DNA from: Flavobacteriales bacterium | GTDB taxonomy: Bacteria; Bacteroidota; Bacteroidia; Flavobacteriales_D; Cryomorphaceae | Assembly: GCA_020200995.1 (NCBI GenBank) | Contig: JAIVHQ010000052.1 | Coordinates: 1-9,792, forward strand | Length of the DNA stretch: 9,792 nucleotides | Reading direction: 5' to 3' | Part shown: positions 1 through 6,468 of the stretch, in pieces | Layout: each line of letters opens with the position of its first letter | How positions within the stretch are numbered: the stretch's first letter is position 1 | Notes under the pieces: model-generated | Databases searched by the model: none | Seen by the model: the letters and a program-made list of their open reading frames with translations, nothing else | Told to the model about the DNA's origin: nothing | Position numbers and translations under genes: made by a program

Positions 1-1
1 C

Positions 2-1144
2 GTGTATCAACCCGCGTGGACGCTGGTAGGAGCGGGGGTGTACGACTTTGATAAAACCGTCCGCAAGGAGAAGCCCCTCATCCCGAGCGGGGTCGACTGG
101 ATACGCGATTTTGCGGAAAGCTTTGACCCCGAAAACAACGCCGTGGCAACCCGCAGCAGCGGAAAAATCACCTATGACTACCTCGTGGTGAGCCCGGGCA
201 TCCAAATGAATCCCGGCGACCTGCCCGGCCTCAAAGAAGCCCTCGACAAAGGCGATGTGTGCAGCAATTATACCGATCCCAAACACACCTGGGAGGTGCT
301 GCAGCGCTTCAAGGGCGGAAATGCCGTCTTTACCCAACCCACCACGCCCATCAAGTGCGGCGGTGCCCCGCAAAAAATCATGTACATGGCCGAGGAATAC
401 TTCCGTAAAAGGGGTATTCGCGAGAAGAGCAATGTGGTTTTTGCCACGCCCGGTTCGGTCATCTTCGGGGTGAAGGAGTTTGCCAAAACCCTCAACAAAA
501 TCATCATAGAGCGCGACATCGTTTTTAAGCCCTATTACGCCCCGCACAAGATCGACGCGGAGAAGAAAATCATTTATTTCCACTACTCCGAGCCCGGCGA
601 AAACGCCTGTGTGATCACCGAAGACAATAAGCTGAACGAAAAGCTTGAAGGTGAAACCCTCATCGCCATGCCTTACGACATGCTCCATCTCGCACCGCCC
701 CAGTCGGCACCCGACTTTGTGCGCAATTCGCCCCTCGCCTACGCCGATGGCCCCAACAAGGGATGGCTCGAGGTCGATATCAATTCCCTGCAGCACAAGC
801 GCTATCCCAATGTATTCGGGATGGGTGATTCCGCCGCGCTGCCCACAGCCAAAACGGGCGCTGCCATTCGGAAGCAAGCTCCCGTGGTGGTAGGCAACAT
901 CCTCCACATGATTTCGCACAGCAAGCTGGCCAAAGAGCAATACGAAGGCTATTCTTCCTGCCCGCTCGTGACCGGCTACAGCAAGATGGTACTCGCCGAG
1001 TTCAAGTACAACAACGTCCGCGACAGCGACCCCATCATCAGCAAAATTGTGGACACCACCAAGGAGCAGTGGAGCATGTGGGTGCTTAAGAAGTACGGGC
1101 TGCCATACCTGTATTGGAACCAGATGATGAAGGGGAAGATGTAG
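2..1144 (+). CDS. sqr: Sulfide:quinone oxidoreductase, mitochondrial-like type, 5'-truncated by window edge
   Basis: FAD-dependent membrane-associated flavoprotein that oxidises sulfide to sulfane sulfur and passes electrons to quinone. The reading frame is open to the window edge. The first visible residues (YQPAWTLVGAG) match the family's early YQPxWTLVGxG motif, so only the N-terminal stretch with the first FAD-binding GxGxxG fold is missing (estimated 40-60 residues). In the visible 380 residues, YDYLVVSPGIQ lies near 58-68, the first redox cysteine is Cys119 in PIKCGGAPQKIMY, and the second is Cys320 in SSCPLVTGY. They align with human SQOR Cys201 and Cys379. The FAD-proximal GMGDSAALPTAKTGAA lies near 273-288. 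The C-terminus ends soon after LPYLYWNQMMKGKM and lacks the amphipathic tail of the human enzyme. Both catalytic cysteines are kept, so the enzyme should be active. The cytochrome bd genes lie downstream on the same strand but behind a separate promoter-like element. Confidence 0.93.
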   Translation: MYQPAWTLVGAGVYDFDKTVRKEKPLIPSGVDWIRDFAESFDPENNAVATRSSGKITYDYLVVSPGIQMNPGDLPGLKEALDKGDVCSNYTDPKHTWEVLQRFKGGNAVFTQPTTPIKCGGAPQKIMYMAEEYFRKRGIREKSNVVFATPGSVIFGVKEFAKTLNKIIIERDIVFKPYYAPHKIDAEKKIIYFHYSEPGENACVITEDNKLNEKLEGETLIAMPYDMLHLAPPQSAPDFVRNSPLAYADGPNKGWLEVDINSLQHKRYPNVFGMGDSAALPTAKTGAAIRKQAPVVVGNILHMISHSKLAKEQYEGYSSCPLVTGYSKMVLAEFKYNNVRDSDPIISKIVDTTKEQWSMWVLKKYGLPYLYWNQMMKGKM

Positions 1145-1193
1145 TGTAAACTTTTTTAAATCATCTTTTCAGTTTTCGTAAACAAGTCTGTTT

Positions 1194-1201
1194 TAGTTTT
1201 G
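1194..1201 (+). promoter_or_regulatory. Bacteroidota-type -7 promoter element upstream of cydAB leader
   Basis: TAGTTTTG fits the Bacteroidota -7 consensus TAnnTTTG exactly. The upstream stretch is T-rich (TTTTC at 1173-1177), but there is no clean TTG/TTTG at the usual -33 distance. Transcription would start near 1205-1209. The ATG at 1204 therefore sits at or before the start point and is unlikely to be a real initiation codon. Confidence 0.45.
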
Positions 1202-1204
1202 TAA

Positions 1205-1378
1205 TGGATAAACAGAAGATTGAAATTTTGAAGCTGAGCAATCCATACAGCACGCGACGACAAGGCGACTTTTTCAGCCCCCTTTGTGCAGCCATGTCTT
1301 CGTTGGGTCACTGCCCGGCTCTTTTTAGAATCGTTTCAAGAAAAATACTGCCTGCTCTTTCGAGCAGGTATTTTTTTA
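1205..1378 (+). ncRNA. Candidate short RNA or untranslated leader of cydAB ending in a terminator hairpin
   Basis: The interval runs from the predicted start point after TAGTTTTG to the T-run of an intrinsic terminator, about 170 bases. A reading frame from ATG 1204 crosses it (to 1425), but its product resembles nothing I recognise, it runs straight through the terminator hairpin, and its start codon overlaps the predicted transcription start. I therefore favour a non-coding role: a free-standing small RNA, or a leader that attenuates cydAB. I do not recognise 6S, SRP, RNase P or tmRNA signatures in it. A decayed gene remnant is the main alternative. Confidence 0.3.
1351..1377 (+). terminator. 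Intrinsic terminator hairpin just upstream of cydA
   Basis: CCTGCTC (1351-1357) pairs perfectly with GAGCAGG (1362-1368) around a TTTC loop. A TATTTTTTT run follows, and the hairpin is preceded by an A-tract (1341-1345). It is a textbook rho-independent terminator. It lies about 38 bases before the cydA ATG, so transcripts starting upstream must read through it to express cydAB. It could also terminate the SQR transcript. Confidence 0.75.
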
Positions 1379-1415
1379 ACCCCTGTGCCATTGCAGCAAA
1401 AACCAACCCCTTGCC

Positions 1416-1505
1416 ATGGATGTAGAAATCCTCTCCCGCCTTCAATTCGCTTTCACAATCGCCTTTCATTACATCTATCCTCCGCTCAGCATCGGCAGTC
1501 GGTGA
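1416..1505 (+). pseudogene. cydA: Detached N-terminal fragment of cytochrome bd subunit I (cydA)
   Basis: ATG at 1416 opens 29 codons that match the start of CydA very well: MDVEILSRLQFAFTIAFHY, then IYPPLSIG, including the histidine (residue 18) equivalent to the E. coli heme ligand His19. After LSIG the frame reads only two more codons and hits TGA at 1503-1505. The next conserved CydA motif, VGDVFGSALAAEG, resumes at 1498 in another frame. Compared with E. coli CydA, about 59 residues (end of the first helix, the TKFW region, the second helix and the MEFxFGTNW motif) are absent at the join. No Shine-Dalgarno is visible, which is normal in this phylum. The fragment alone would be non-functional. 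Confidence 0.85.
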
Positions 1506-1521
1506 TGTATTTGGCAGTGCT

Positions 1522-2613
1522 TTGGCGGCTGAGGGCATCTTTGCTTTTGCGTTGGAATCGGGCTTTTTGGGCATTTTGCTTTTTGGCTGGAACCGGGTGA
1601 AGCCTTGGGTGCATTTTTTGTCGACAATTATGGTGACCCTCGGAGCCATGTTTTCCGCTGTGTGGATCGTGGTGGCCAATAGCTGGCAGCAAACGCCGGC
1701 GGGTTTTCACGTAGTGGGAGAGGGCATGCAGGCCCGCGCCGAGATCACTGACTTTTGGGCCATGGTATTCAACCCTTCATCTGTGGAGCGCCTCACGCAC
1801 GTGTGGCTGGGAGCATTCCTCGCCGGCACCTTCCTCATCATGAGTGTGCACGCCTATTACATTTTGCGGAAGCGCCATGTGGAGCTCTCTAAAAAGGCCT
1901 TTTCCATCGCCTTGGTGGTGGCTACCGTGTCGGCTTTGCTGCAGCTAGTTACCGGACACAGCTCAGCCGAGGTGGTGGCCGAGCATCAGCCTGCCAAACT
2001 CGCCGCCATGGAGGGCCATTACGACAGTCTCGCCGTGGCCGATCTCTACATCATGGGCTGGGTAGACGATGAAACCAAAGAGGTGACGGGTATCAAAGTG
2101 CCCGGAGGCCTGAGCTTTATGCTGCACCAGGATTTGGAAACACCCGTTACCGGTCTCGATAGTTTTGCCCGGGAAGACAGGCCTTCCATGGTCAATTTCG
2201 TATTTCAGACCTACCACATCATGGTGTCCATCGGCATGTTTTTGATTGCGCTGAGCCTGTTCAGCATATGGTTGCTTTACCGCAAAAAACTCTTTGATAA
2301 GCCCTGGCTGCTTTGGGTGTTTGTGTGGTCGGTATTCCTTCCGCAAATCGCCAATCAGTTCGGATGGTACACCGCCGAGGTAGGCCGTCAGCCCTGGGTG
2401 GTATACGGCCTGCTGCGCACGAGCGATGCCCTCAGCGAAACTGTGACCGCCGAGCATGTCCTTTTCTCGCTCATCATGTTTACCGTTATTTACATCTTGC
2501 TTTTTGCCCTGTTTATTTACCTGCTTAACCGCAAAATAAAACACGGCCCCGAAGATGACGAACTGCACCAGCACAGCCCGCAACACAAATCCATGTCACA
2601 AATAAACGCTTAA
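1522..2613 (+). CDS. cydA: Cytochrome bd ubiquinol oxidase subunit I, main body lacking its N-terminus
   Basis: Membrane subunit carrying the hemes of the bd-type quinol oxidase, which reduces oxygen to water without pumping protons. This 363-residue frame opens at TTG 1522, which is only the first possible start after the break; homology reaches back to GTC 1498. Seen in order: the E99- and E107-equivalent glutamates (Glu4 and Glu12), the quinol-site ANSWQQTPAGF (52-62), the His93 equivalent of the heme b558 ligand His186, a short Q-loop, Met234 equivalent to Met393, and the family signature GRQPW (288-292). The C-terminal tail is charged and His-rich. cydB follows after 3 bases, so the two form one operon. 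The body is otherwise intact and well conserved, which points to a recent deletion or an assembly error rather than old decay. Without the missing helices and heme b595 ligand in the same chain, function is doubtful. Confidence 0.9.
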   Translation: MAAEGIFAFALESGFLGILLFGWNRVKPWVHFLSTIMVTLGAMFSAVWIVVANSWQQTPAGFHVVGEGMQARAEITDFWAMVFNPSSVERLTHVWLGAFLAGTFLIMSVHAYYILRKRHVELSKKAFSIALVVATVSALLQLVTGHSSAEVVAEHQPAKLAAMEGHYDSLAVADLYIMGWVDDETKEVTGIKVPGGLSFMLHQDLETPVTGLDSFAREDRPSMVNFVFQTYHIMVSIGMFLIALSLFSIWLLYRKKLFDKPWLLWVFVWSVFLPQIANQFGWYTAEVGRQPWVVYGLLRTSDALSETVTAEHVLFSLIMFTVIYILLFALFIYLLNRKIKHGPEDDELHQHSPQHKSMSQINA

Positions 2614-2616
2614 GTT

Positions 2617-3534
2617 ATGGCAACGATTTTCGGATTGGACTACCCCACCCTTTGGCTGCTCGTGGTGGGCGGCGTATTTACCGGCTATGCCATTCTCGAC
2701 GGCTTCGATTTGGGCGCCGGTGCGCTCCATCTTTTTTTCCGGAAGGAGAAGAGCAGGCGCATTGCCCTCAATGCAATAGGCCCTGTGTGGGACGGTAACG
2801 AAGTGTGGCTCGTAATAGGCGGAGGTACGCTGTTTGCCGGTTTTCCTGTGGTGTATGCCAATATGTTTTCCGCCTTTTACATTCCCTTCATGCTATTCCT
2901 GGTCATGCTCATATTTCGGGCCATCGGGATCGAAGTGCGCAGCAAGGAACCCGGTAAGCTCTGGCGCAAATTCTGGGATGTTTCCTATTCAGTGGCCAGC
3001 ATTTTGATTGCCTTTCTTCTGGGCGTGGTGGTTGGCAATATCGTTCAGGGCATTCCGCTGGATGAGCAACACCTGTACCGCGGCAGTTGGTTGGGTTTCC
3101 TCAATCCCACCACCATCTTTTTTGTGGTGAGCCTCGTTGTGGTTACGCTTTACACCTTGCTCTACATCCCCCACATGACTGACGATATCAGCTCCCACCC
3201 GAGTATGTTTCTGATCCCTCTGGTCATGATCCTGGCCGTGGCCAATGTGACCCGTCAAATTTCCCGCGGGAAGTACATCTATGCCTTCCTATCCTCCTCG
3301 GTAGTGATTGCGAGCCTGCTTGTCATCCTGGCATTGGAGCTGTATCCCGTGCTCATCTTTGCTCCCAATGATGCCGCCAACAGCATCACCATCTACAATG
3401 CCGCCTCTTCCGAAAAATCACTGGGTATTATGCTCACTTTTGCAGTCATCGGCGTACCGCTCGTGGCTACGTACACCGCTTTCGTTTTTTACACTTTCCG
3501 TGGCAAGGTGAAGCTTGATGAGGCCAGCTACTAA
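2617..3534 (+). CDS. cydB: Cytochrome bd ubiquinol oxidase subunit II with an internal deletion
   Basis: Second membrane subunit of the bd quinol oxidase, a structural partner of CydA. The N-terminal motifs are typical: GYAILDGFDLGAGALHLF (22-39), then GPVWDGNEVWLVIGGGTLFAGFP (55-77). The C-terminal YNAASSEKSLGIMLT and TFRGKVKLDEASY are also intact. The protein has 305 residues, while relatives have roughly 335-380. After GSWLGFLNP (about 155-163) the sequence jumps straight to TIFFVVSLVVVTLYT. The conserved next segment, LxxGxxxxxxxxxxGAxYLxxKTxG in the family, is missing: about 35-37 residues including one transmembrane helix. The loss is in frame, so a protein is still encoded, but the topology after it would invert unless another helix compensates. 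ATG 2617 lies 3 bases after the cydA stop, indicating translational coupling. Genuine short variants cannot be excluded without homologues. Confidence 0.9.
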   Translation: MATIFGLDYPTLWLLVVGGVFTGYAILDGFDLGAGALHLFFRKEKSRRIALNAIGPVWDGNEVWLVIGGGTLFAGFPVVYANMFSAFYIPFMLFLVMLIFRAIGIEVRSKEPGKLWRKFWDVSYSVASILIAFLLGVVVGNIVQGIPLDEQHLYRGSWLGFLNPTTIFFVVSLVVVTLYTLLYIPHMTDDISSHPSMFLIPLVMILAVANVTRQISRGKYIYAFLSSSVVIASLLVILALELYPVLIFAPNDAANSITIYNAASSEKSLGIMLTFAVIGVPLVATYTAFVFYTFRGKVKLDEASY

Positions 3535-3553
3535 AAGCATTCGAGGTGTAGCG

Positions 3554-3592
3554 GGATAAAAAAGATTGGGTTTTTTCACCCTTTTTTCATCC
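3554..3592 (+). terminator. Probable terminator of the cydAB operon
   Basis: About 20 bases after the cydB stop. GGAT (3554-3557) pairs with ATCC (3589-3592), AAAAAA (3558-3563) pairs with TTTTTT (3582-3587), and GGGT (3568-3571) pairs with ACCC (3578-3581) around TTTTTC. There is a GATT bulge on the left arm. The TTTTTT run directly after the GGGT/ACCC hairpin can act as the U-tract. The GC core is only 4 base pairs, so strength is uncertain. Confidence 0.5.
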
Positions 3593-3717
3593 TGAAATTC
3601 ATGGGGGTCGGAGGATTATTTCGTTGCGGCCTTTCGGCAAAACCTAGTTGCTGAGCATTGCGATTTGTACAAATAGTTTCTTTTGCACTGAATTTCATTC
3701 ATCAATTAGCTGCCTTT

Positions 3718-3881
3718 AGTTTCGCATCTCACGTGCTGTATCAATGCTCCGACGGGCATGCGCCCTTCGGAATTATTCTCTAAAACCCGTTCCCCTGGCG
3801 CTTACTTTTTGAGATGTATATCACTAATCACATGAGTGCTCCGCTGCATTTATAATGCTGCGGAACTATCTTTTGAATCCC
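3718..3881. repeat. Intergenic modular hairpin repeat, copy A
   Basis: First of two head-to-tail copies with starts 223 bases apart. The shared ~133-base core starts AGTTTCGCAT and ends CCGCTGCAT. By eye the copies differ at about 15 positions in the core. Copy A has two hairpins. The first (3750-3771) is CCGA-C-GGGC, loop ATGC, GCCC-T-TCGG. The second (3841-3863) is CCGC-T-GCATT, loop TAT, AATGC-T-GCGG. Each hairpin is followed by a similar tail (AATTATTCTCTAAAACCC and AACTATCTTTTGAATCCC), so the unit is itself built from two hairpin-plus-tail modules. No coding potential is convincing. Orientation is unknown. Confidence 0.7.
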
Positions 3882-3940
3882 TTCTGTTTGCAGAAACATT
3901 CTCTCTTTCGACGAAATTCGTTTATAAAACAGTTGCGTAA

Positions 3941-4155
3941 AGTTTCGCATATCACTTGCTGTATCATTGCTCCGACGGGCATTCGCCCTTCGGAATTATT
4001 CTCTAAAACTTGTTGCCCGGGCGTTTACTATTTGAAATTGTATGTCACTCACCACATGAGTGCTCCGCTGCATCATGCCTGCGGTCATGCCTGCGGCTTG
4101 ATCTAAGGACTTGATCTTCGATTTGTAATGCTGGGGAATTATTATTTGAAAACCC
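3941..4155. repeat. Intergenic modular hairpin repeat, copy B, with a loop insertion
   Basis: Second copy of the unit at 3718-3881, in the same orientation. The first hairpin is kept, with the loop changed from ATGC to ATTC and both stems unchanged. The second hairpin keeps its arms (CCGCTGCAT at 4065-4073 and TAATGCTGGGG at 4127-4137), but about 48 extra bases separate them. The trailing module AATTATTATTTGAAAACCC (4138-4155) is again present. Preservation of stems and tails, with change in loops, suggests that structure matters or that the element spreads as a structured unit. A translated frame across this copy (3855-4106) has no recognisable product. Confidence 0.68.
4074..4117. repeat. 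Short direct repeats inside the copy B insertion
   Basis: CATGCCTGCGGT (4074-4085) is followed at once by CATGCCTGCGGC (4086-4097), a tandem 12-mer differing in its last base. CTTGATCT then occurs at 4097-4104 and again at 4110-4117, a period of 13. All of this lies in the stretch absent from copy A, in the loop of the second hairpin. It looks like replication-slippage expansion. Confidence 0.75.
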
Positions 4156-4470
4156 ATTTTCCCGAAGTATTTCTTAAATCAGCTTTCGAATATGTCCCCG
4201 GCATTCCCGGCACACACCGCGCACCACCTCGGGACAGGAATAATACCTGAATTTTTTATCGAACACTCATCAAACCCCAAAATTTTCTCCTCCGCCTTTT
4301 CGGCAAATTCGAGTAAAATGGTTGGTCAGCTCAATACCGGTGTATCAGGCACAGGACGCGGAGAGCGGAAAATTTTGAGTGGAGTAATTTTGCCGTTTGT
4401 GGTGGCTGCTACATGGTGAATGGTTTCATTATGCCTGCATTGAGATTTCAAGATTGCTCGTTTTTAGGTT
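4156..4470. other. Non-coding stretch with no recognised gene
   Basis: Possible short frames (for example 4192-4419) give low-complexity or unfamiliar peptides. The only structure I see is CAAAATTTTC (4278-4287) with its complement GAAAATTTTG (4368-4377), and CGGCAAA (4301-4307) with TTTGCCG (4389-4395). These interleave rather than nest, so they do not form one hairpin. I assign no function. Confidence 0.5.
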
Positions 4471-4499
4471 TTTGTAAGCTGAAGATTCTGTCTACTTTG
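4471..4499 (+). promoter_or_regulatory. Bacteroidota-type promoter for the T9SS protein gene
   Basis: TTTG at 4471-4474 (in GTTTTTG) serves as the -33 element. TACTTTG at 4493-4499 is one base short of TAnnTTTG and serves as the -7 element. The 18-base spacing is suitable. The ATG at 4517 is 17 bases after the -7 box, so the leader would be only about 10 bases, with an A-rich approach to the start (AAAACA). Confidence 0.5.
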
Positions 4500-4516
4500 C
4501 TTTCAAATCTAAAACA

Positions 4517-6316
4517 ATGAGACATTTTCTATCCTTGATATTTTTCTTCTTGATGTTCAGCTGCGGCGCTCAAATTGTGAGCGAACAGTTCGAATTCAAT
4601 AATTTCCGGTGGTCGACTTCTCTTAAGGGCATCATGTTTACCGATGAGGAAAATGGCCTGCCCGGCATGGAAGTGCCGATCAACTCCGGGAACCATGCAG
4701 TGTTTTCTGCCAATTATTGGATTGGCGGGATTACACAGGATGACACCCTGCGCTTTTCAGGGTCGCACTTTTGCAATGTTGTCGGATGTCAATTTGGACC
4801 GGGACCGTTGAGACTCGACGGGTCATTTGACGAGGTCGAGGCGGAAGACTCACCGTACAACCGGTTTTGGGAGGTAAACGCCGAACAGGTGGCCGAGCAC
4901 CTCGCCTACTTCGACTGCCTCAACAATCCGGGGTGCGGTGTTGAAATCGCCTTTCCGGAAGGTTATGAAGTGCCGGCCGACTTCCTGGACTGGCCGGCCA
5001 TGGGCGACGACGAGGACGGATTCGCCACTTATTTGGCACCTTTTTACGATTACAACGGCGACGGGGTTTATGACGCCAATGATGGGGACCACCCGGTGTT
5101 TTGCGGTGATATGGCGGTGTATGCCATTGTCAATGATGTGGGATTCAGACCGGATAATTCGAACGTAGGTCCCGGCCTTGGCATCGAAATGCATCAGATG
5201 TTTTACGCATATGACGAGCCGGGAGATGCCCTTTTCAATTCGGTTCTCGTGCAGCAAAAAATCATCAATCGGAGTTCCGATACTTATAGCGACGTCTACA
5301 TGGCCATGGCCAATGAGTTTGATCTGGGAAATCCCGTTGACGATTACGTGGGAACGGATGTGGAGCGGAGCATGGTTTATGTTTATAATGGGTCATCATT
5401 TGACGAAGGGAGTGCTTCAGGACCCGGCTACGGCGATGATTTACCCATGTTGGGGATGCGCATTTTGGCAGGGCCGTTCAAGGATGCGAATGGTGAAGAC
5501 GACGCCCCGCTTTCTCCAAACTATGAGCGCTACGGAAATCAAACCTCCGGTTGGGGCGACGGCGTTGCCGACAACGAACGGCTCGGTTTGTCAAGTTCTA
5601 TTTATTATCCGTTTTCGGGCCAGGGGCCTTTTGCTGCCCAGGGGTTCCCGGCAATACCTGTTGAGCACTATGACTACATGCAAGCCTTGTGGAAGGATGG
5701 AACACCTCTTTCTTACGGTAGTTGGGGTTACGATACGACTGGCACAGCGCCTGCAGCAAAATATATTTGGCCGGGCGTCAGTGATCCACTCTTTGCTGCC
5801 ACCGACTTTATCGATCCTGATTACCCGGATTCCGACGGTTGGGGGGAAGAAGCATCAGAAAACCCACCGGGATTTCGCCGCATGCTCGCATCTTCCGGCC
5901 CTTTCACCTTCGCCCCAGGAGATGAGCAATACTTCGATTTCGCCTACATCTTCGCCCGCGACAGCCACGAGCCGGGGACGGATGTGTTTGAGACCTTGCA
6001 GACCTATGCCGACGCCATCGTCGGGATGGAATGCCACCCGCTTCCGCAAATCACCGTCTCCGTGCGCGACGTCAGCCCTGAAGCCCTCGGCCTGCGCCTC
6101 TACCCAAACCCCGCAAATGATGCCGTGACCCTCGAAAGCCTAAGCCACAGCGCCGGGCGCTACACCGTTTTCGACCTGATGGGCAAGGCCGTAATGCAGG
6201 CCAATACCCGGGGCACCCGCACCGAGATTTCCGTGGGTCATTTGCCGAAAGGCATGTACCTGATTCGCTATGAGGCGGAAGGTGAGGCTGCGGTGAAGAA
6301 GCTTGTTATCGATTAA
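4517..6316 (+). CDS. Secreted protein with type IX secretion C-terminal sorting domain
   Basis: Exported 599-residue protein of unknown function. Residues 1-18 form a Sec signal peptide (Arg-His, then a Phe/Leu-rich core) probably cleaved at CGA-Q19. Cys16 is present, but the preceding residues do not make a good lipobox. Residues 178-191 read DYNGDGVYDANDGD, a DxNxDG calcium-binding pattern like thrombospondin type 3 or dockerin loops. The body (about 200-480) contains the run GLGIEMHQMFYAYDE and IINRSSDTYSDVYMAMANEFDLG, familiar from large Bacteroidota surface proteins of unknown role. Residues 525-599 are a type A T9SS domain: LRLYPNPANDAVTLE, VFDLMGKAV, LPKGMYLIRYE and terminal KKLVID. 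That domain directs outer-membrane translocation and is usually cleaved, with attachment to the surface. ATG 4517 fits the promoter spacing and signal peptide. A surface structural or adhesive role is possible but unproven. Confidence 0.9.
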   Translation: MRHFLSLIFFFLMFSCGAQIVSEQFEFNNFRWSTSLKGIMFTDEENGLPGMEVPINSGNHAVFSANYWIGGITQDDTLRFSGSHFCNVVGCQFGPGPLRLDGSFDEVEAEDSPYNRFWEVNAEQVAEHLAYFDCLNNPGCGVEIAFPEGYEVPADFLDWPAMGDDEDGFATYLAPFYDYNGDGVYDANDGDHPVFCGDMAVYAIVNDVGFRPDNSNVGPGLGIEMHQMFYAYDEPGDALFNSVLVQQKIINRSSDTYSDVYMAMANEFDLGNPVDDYVGTDVERSMVYVYNGSSFDEGSASGPGYGDDLPMLGMRILAGPFKDANGEDDAPLSPNYERYGNQTSGWGDGVADNERLGLSSSIYYPFSGQGPFAAQGFPAIPVEHYDYMQALWKDGTPLSYGSWGYDTTGTAPAAKYIWPGVSDPLFAATDFIDPDYPDSDGWGEEASENPPGFRRMLASSGPFTFAPGDEQYFDFAYIFARDSHEPGTDVFETLQTYADAIVGMECHPLPQITVSVRDVSPEALGLRLYPNPANDAVTLESLSHSAGRYTVFDLMGKAVMQANTRGTRTEISVGHLPKGMYLIRYEAEGEAAVKKLVID

Positions 6317-6321
6317 TGGTG

Positions 6322-6463
6322 GTCTGTGCTTTAGGGTTCGATAGCAAGGTGTTATACTGAGCCCGCCGAAGTGCTTCCGAAGGCCCTAAAACCGCAGTTT
6401 ACATATAGTAAATGAGGATTTTGGGGCCGAGCATAACGCAGCTATAGGACTATAAAGACAGAC
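6322..6463. repeat. Long imperfect palindrome between convergent genes (bidirectional terminator or palindromic element)
   Basis: It starts 5 bases after one stop codon and ends 5 bases before the opposing gene's stop. Left and right arms pair as follows: GTCTGT 6322-6327 with ACAGAC 6458-6463; CTTTA 6329-6333 with TAAAG 6453-6457; ATAGC 6341-6345 with GCTAT 6441-6445; GTTAT 6351-6355 with ATAAC 6433-6437. A strong inner hairpin pairs GGCCCTAAAA (6382-6391) with TTTTGGGGCC (6419-6428), capped by TTTAC (6398-6402) and GTAAA (6408-6412). It probably serves both converging transcripts. There is no long U-run after the whole structure, so it is not a standard intrinsic terminator, and a mobile palindromic repeat is an equally good reading. 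Confidence 0.7.
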
Positions 6464-6468
6464 ACTAA

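Noticed and set aside
1204..1425. Possible 73-codon gene starting at ATG 1204
   Set aside because: The start overlaps the predicted transcription start, the frame passes through a strong terminator hairpin and into the cydA start, and the product has no familiar features.
3855..4106. Possible 83-codon gene
   Set aside because: It lies across the two repeat copies and its hairpins. The peptide is Cys/His-rich by chance of the repeat, and copy A does not keep the frame open.
3718..4155. CRISPR array
   Set aside because: There are only two long units with diverged sequence and no regular short repeats with unique spacers, and no cas genes are present.
4278..4395. AAAATTTT-centred inverted repeats and CGGCAAA/TTTGCCG
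   Set aside because: The pairs interleave rather than nest, and AT-rich palindromes of this size are common by chance in non-coding DNA.
4517..4570. Lipoprotein processing of the T9SS protein at Cys16
   Set aside because: Residues before Cys16 (MFS) do not form a good lipobox, and cleavage at CGA-Q fits signal peptidase I.
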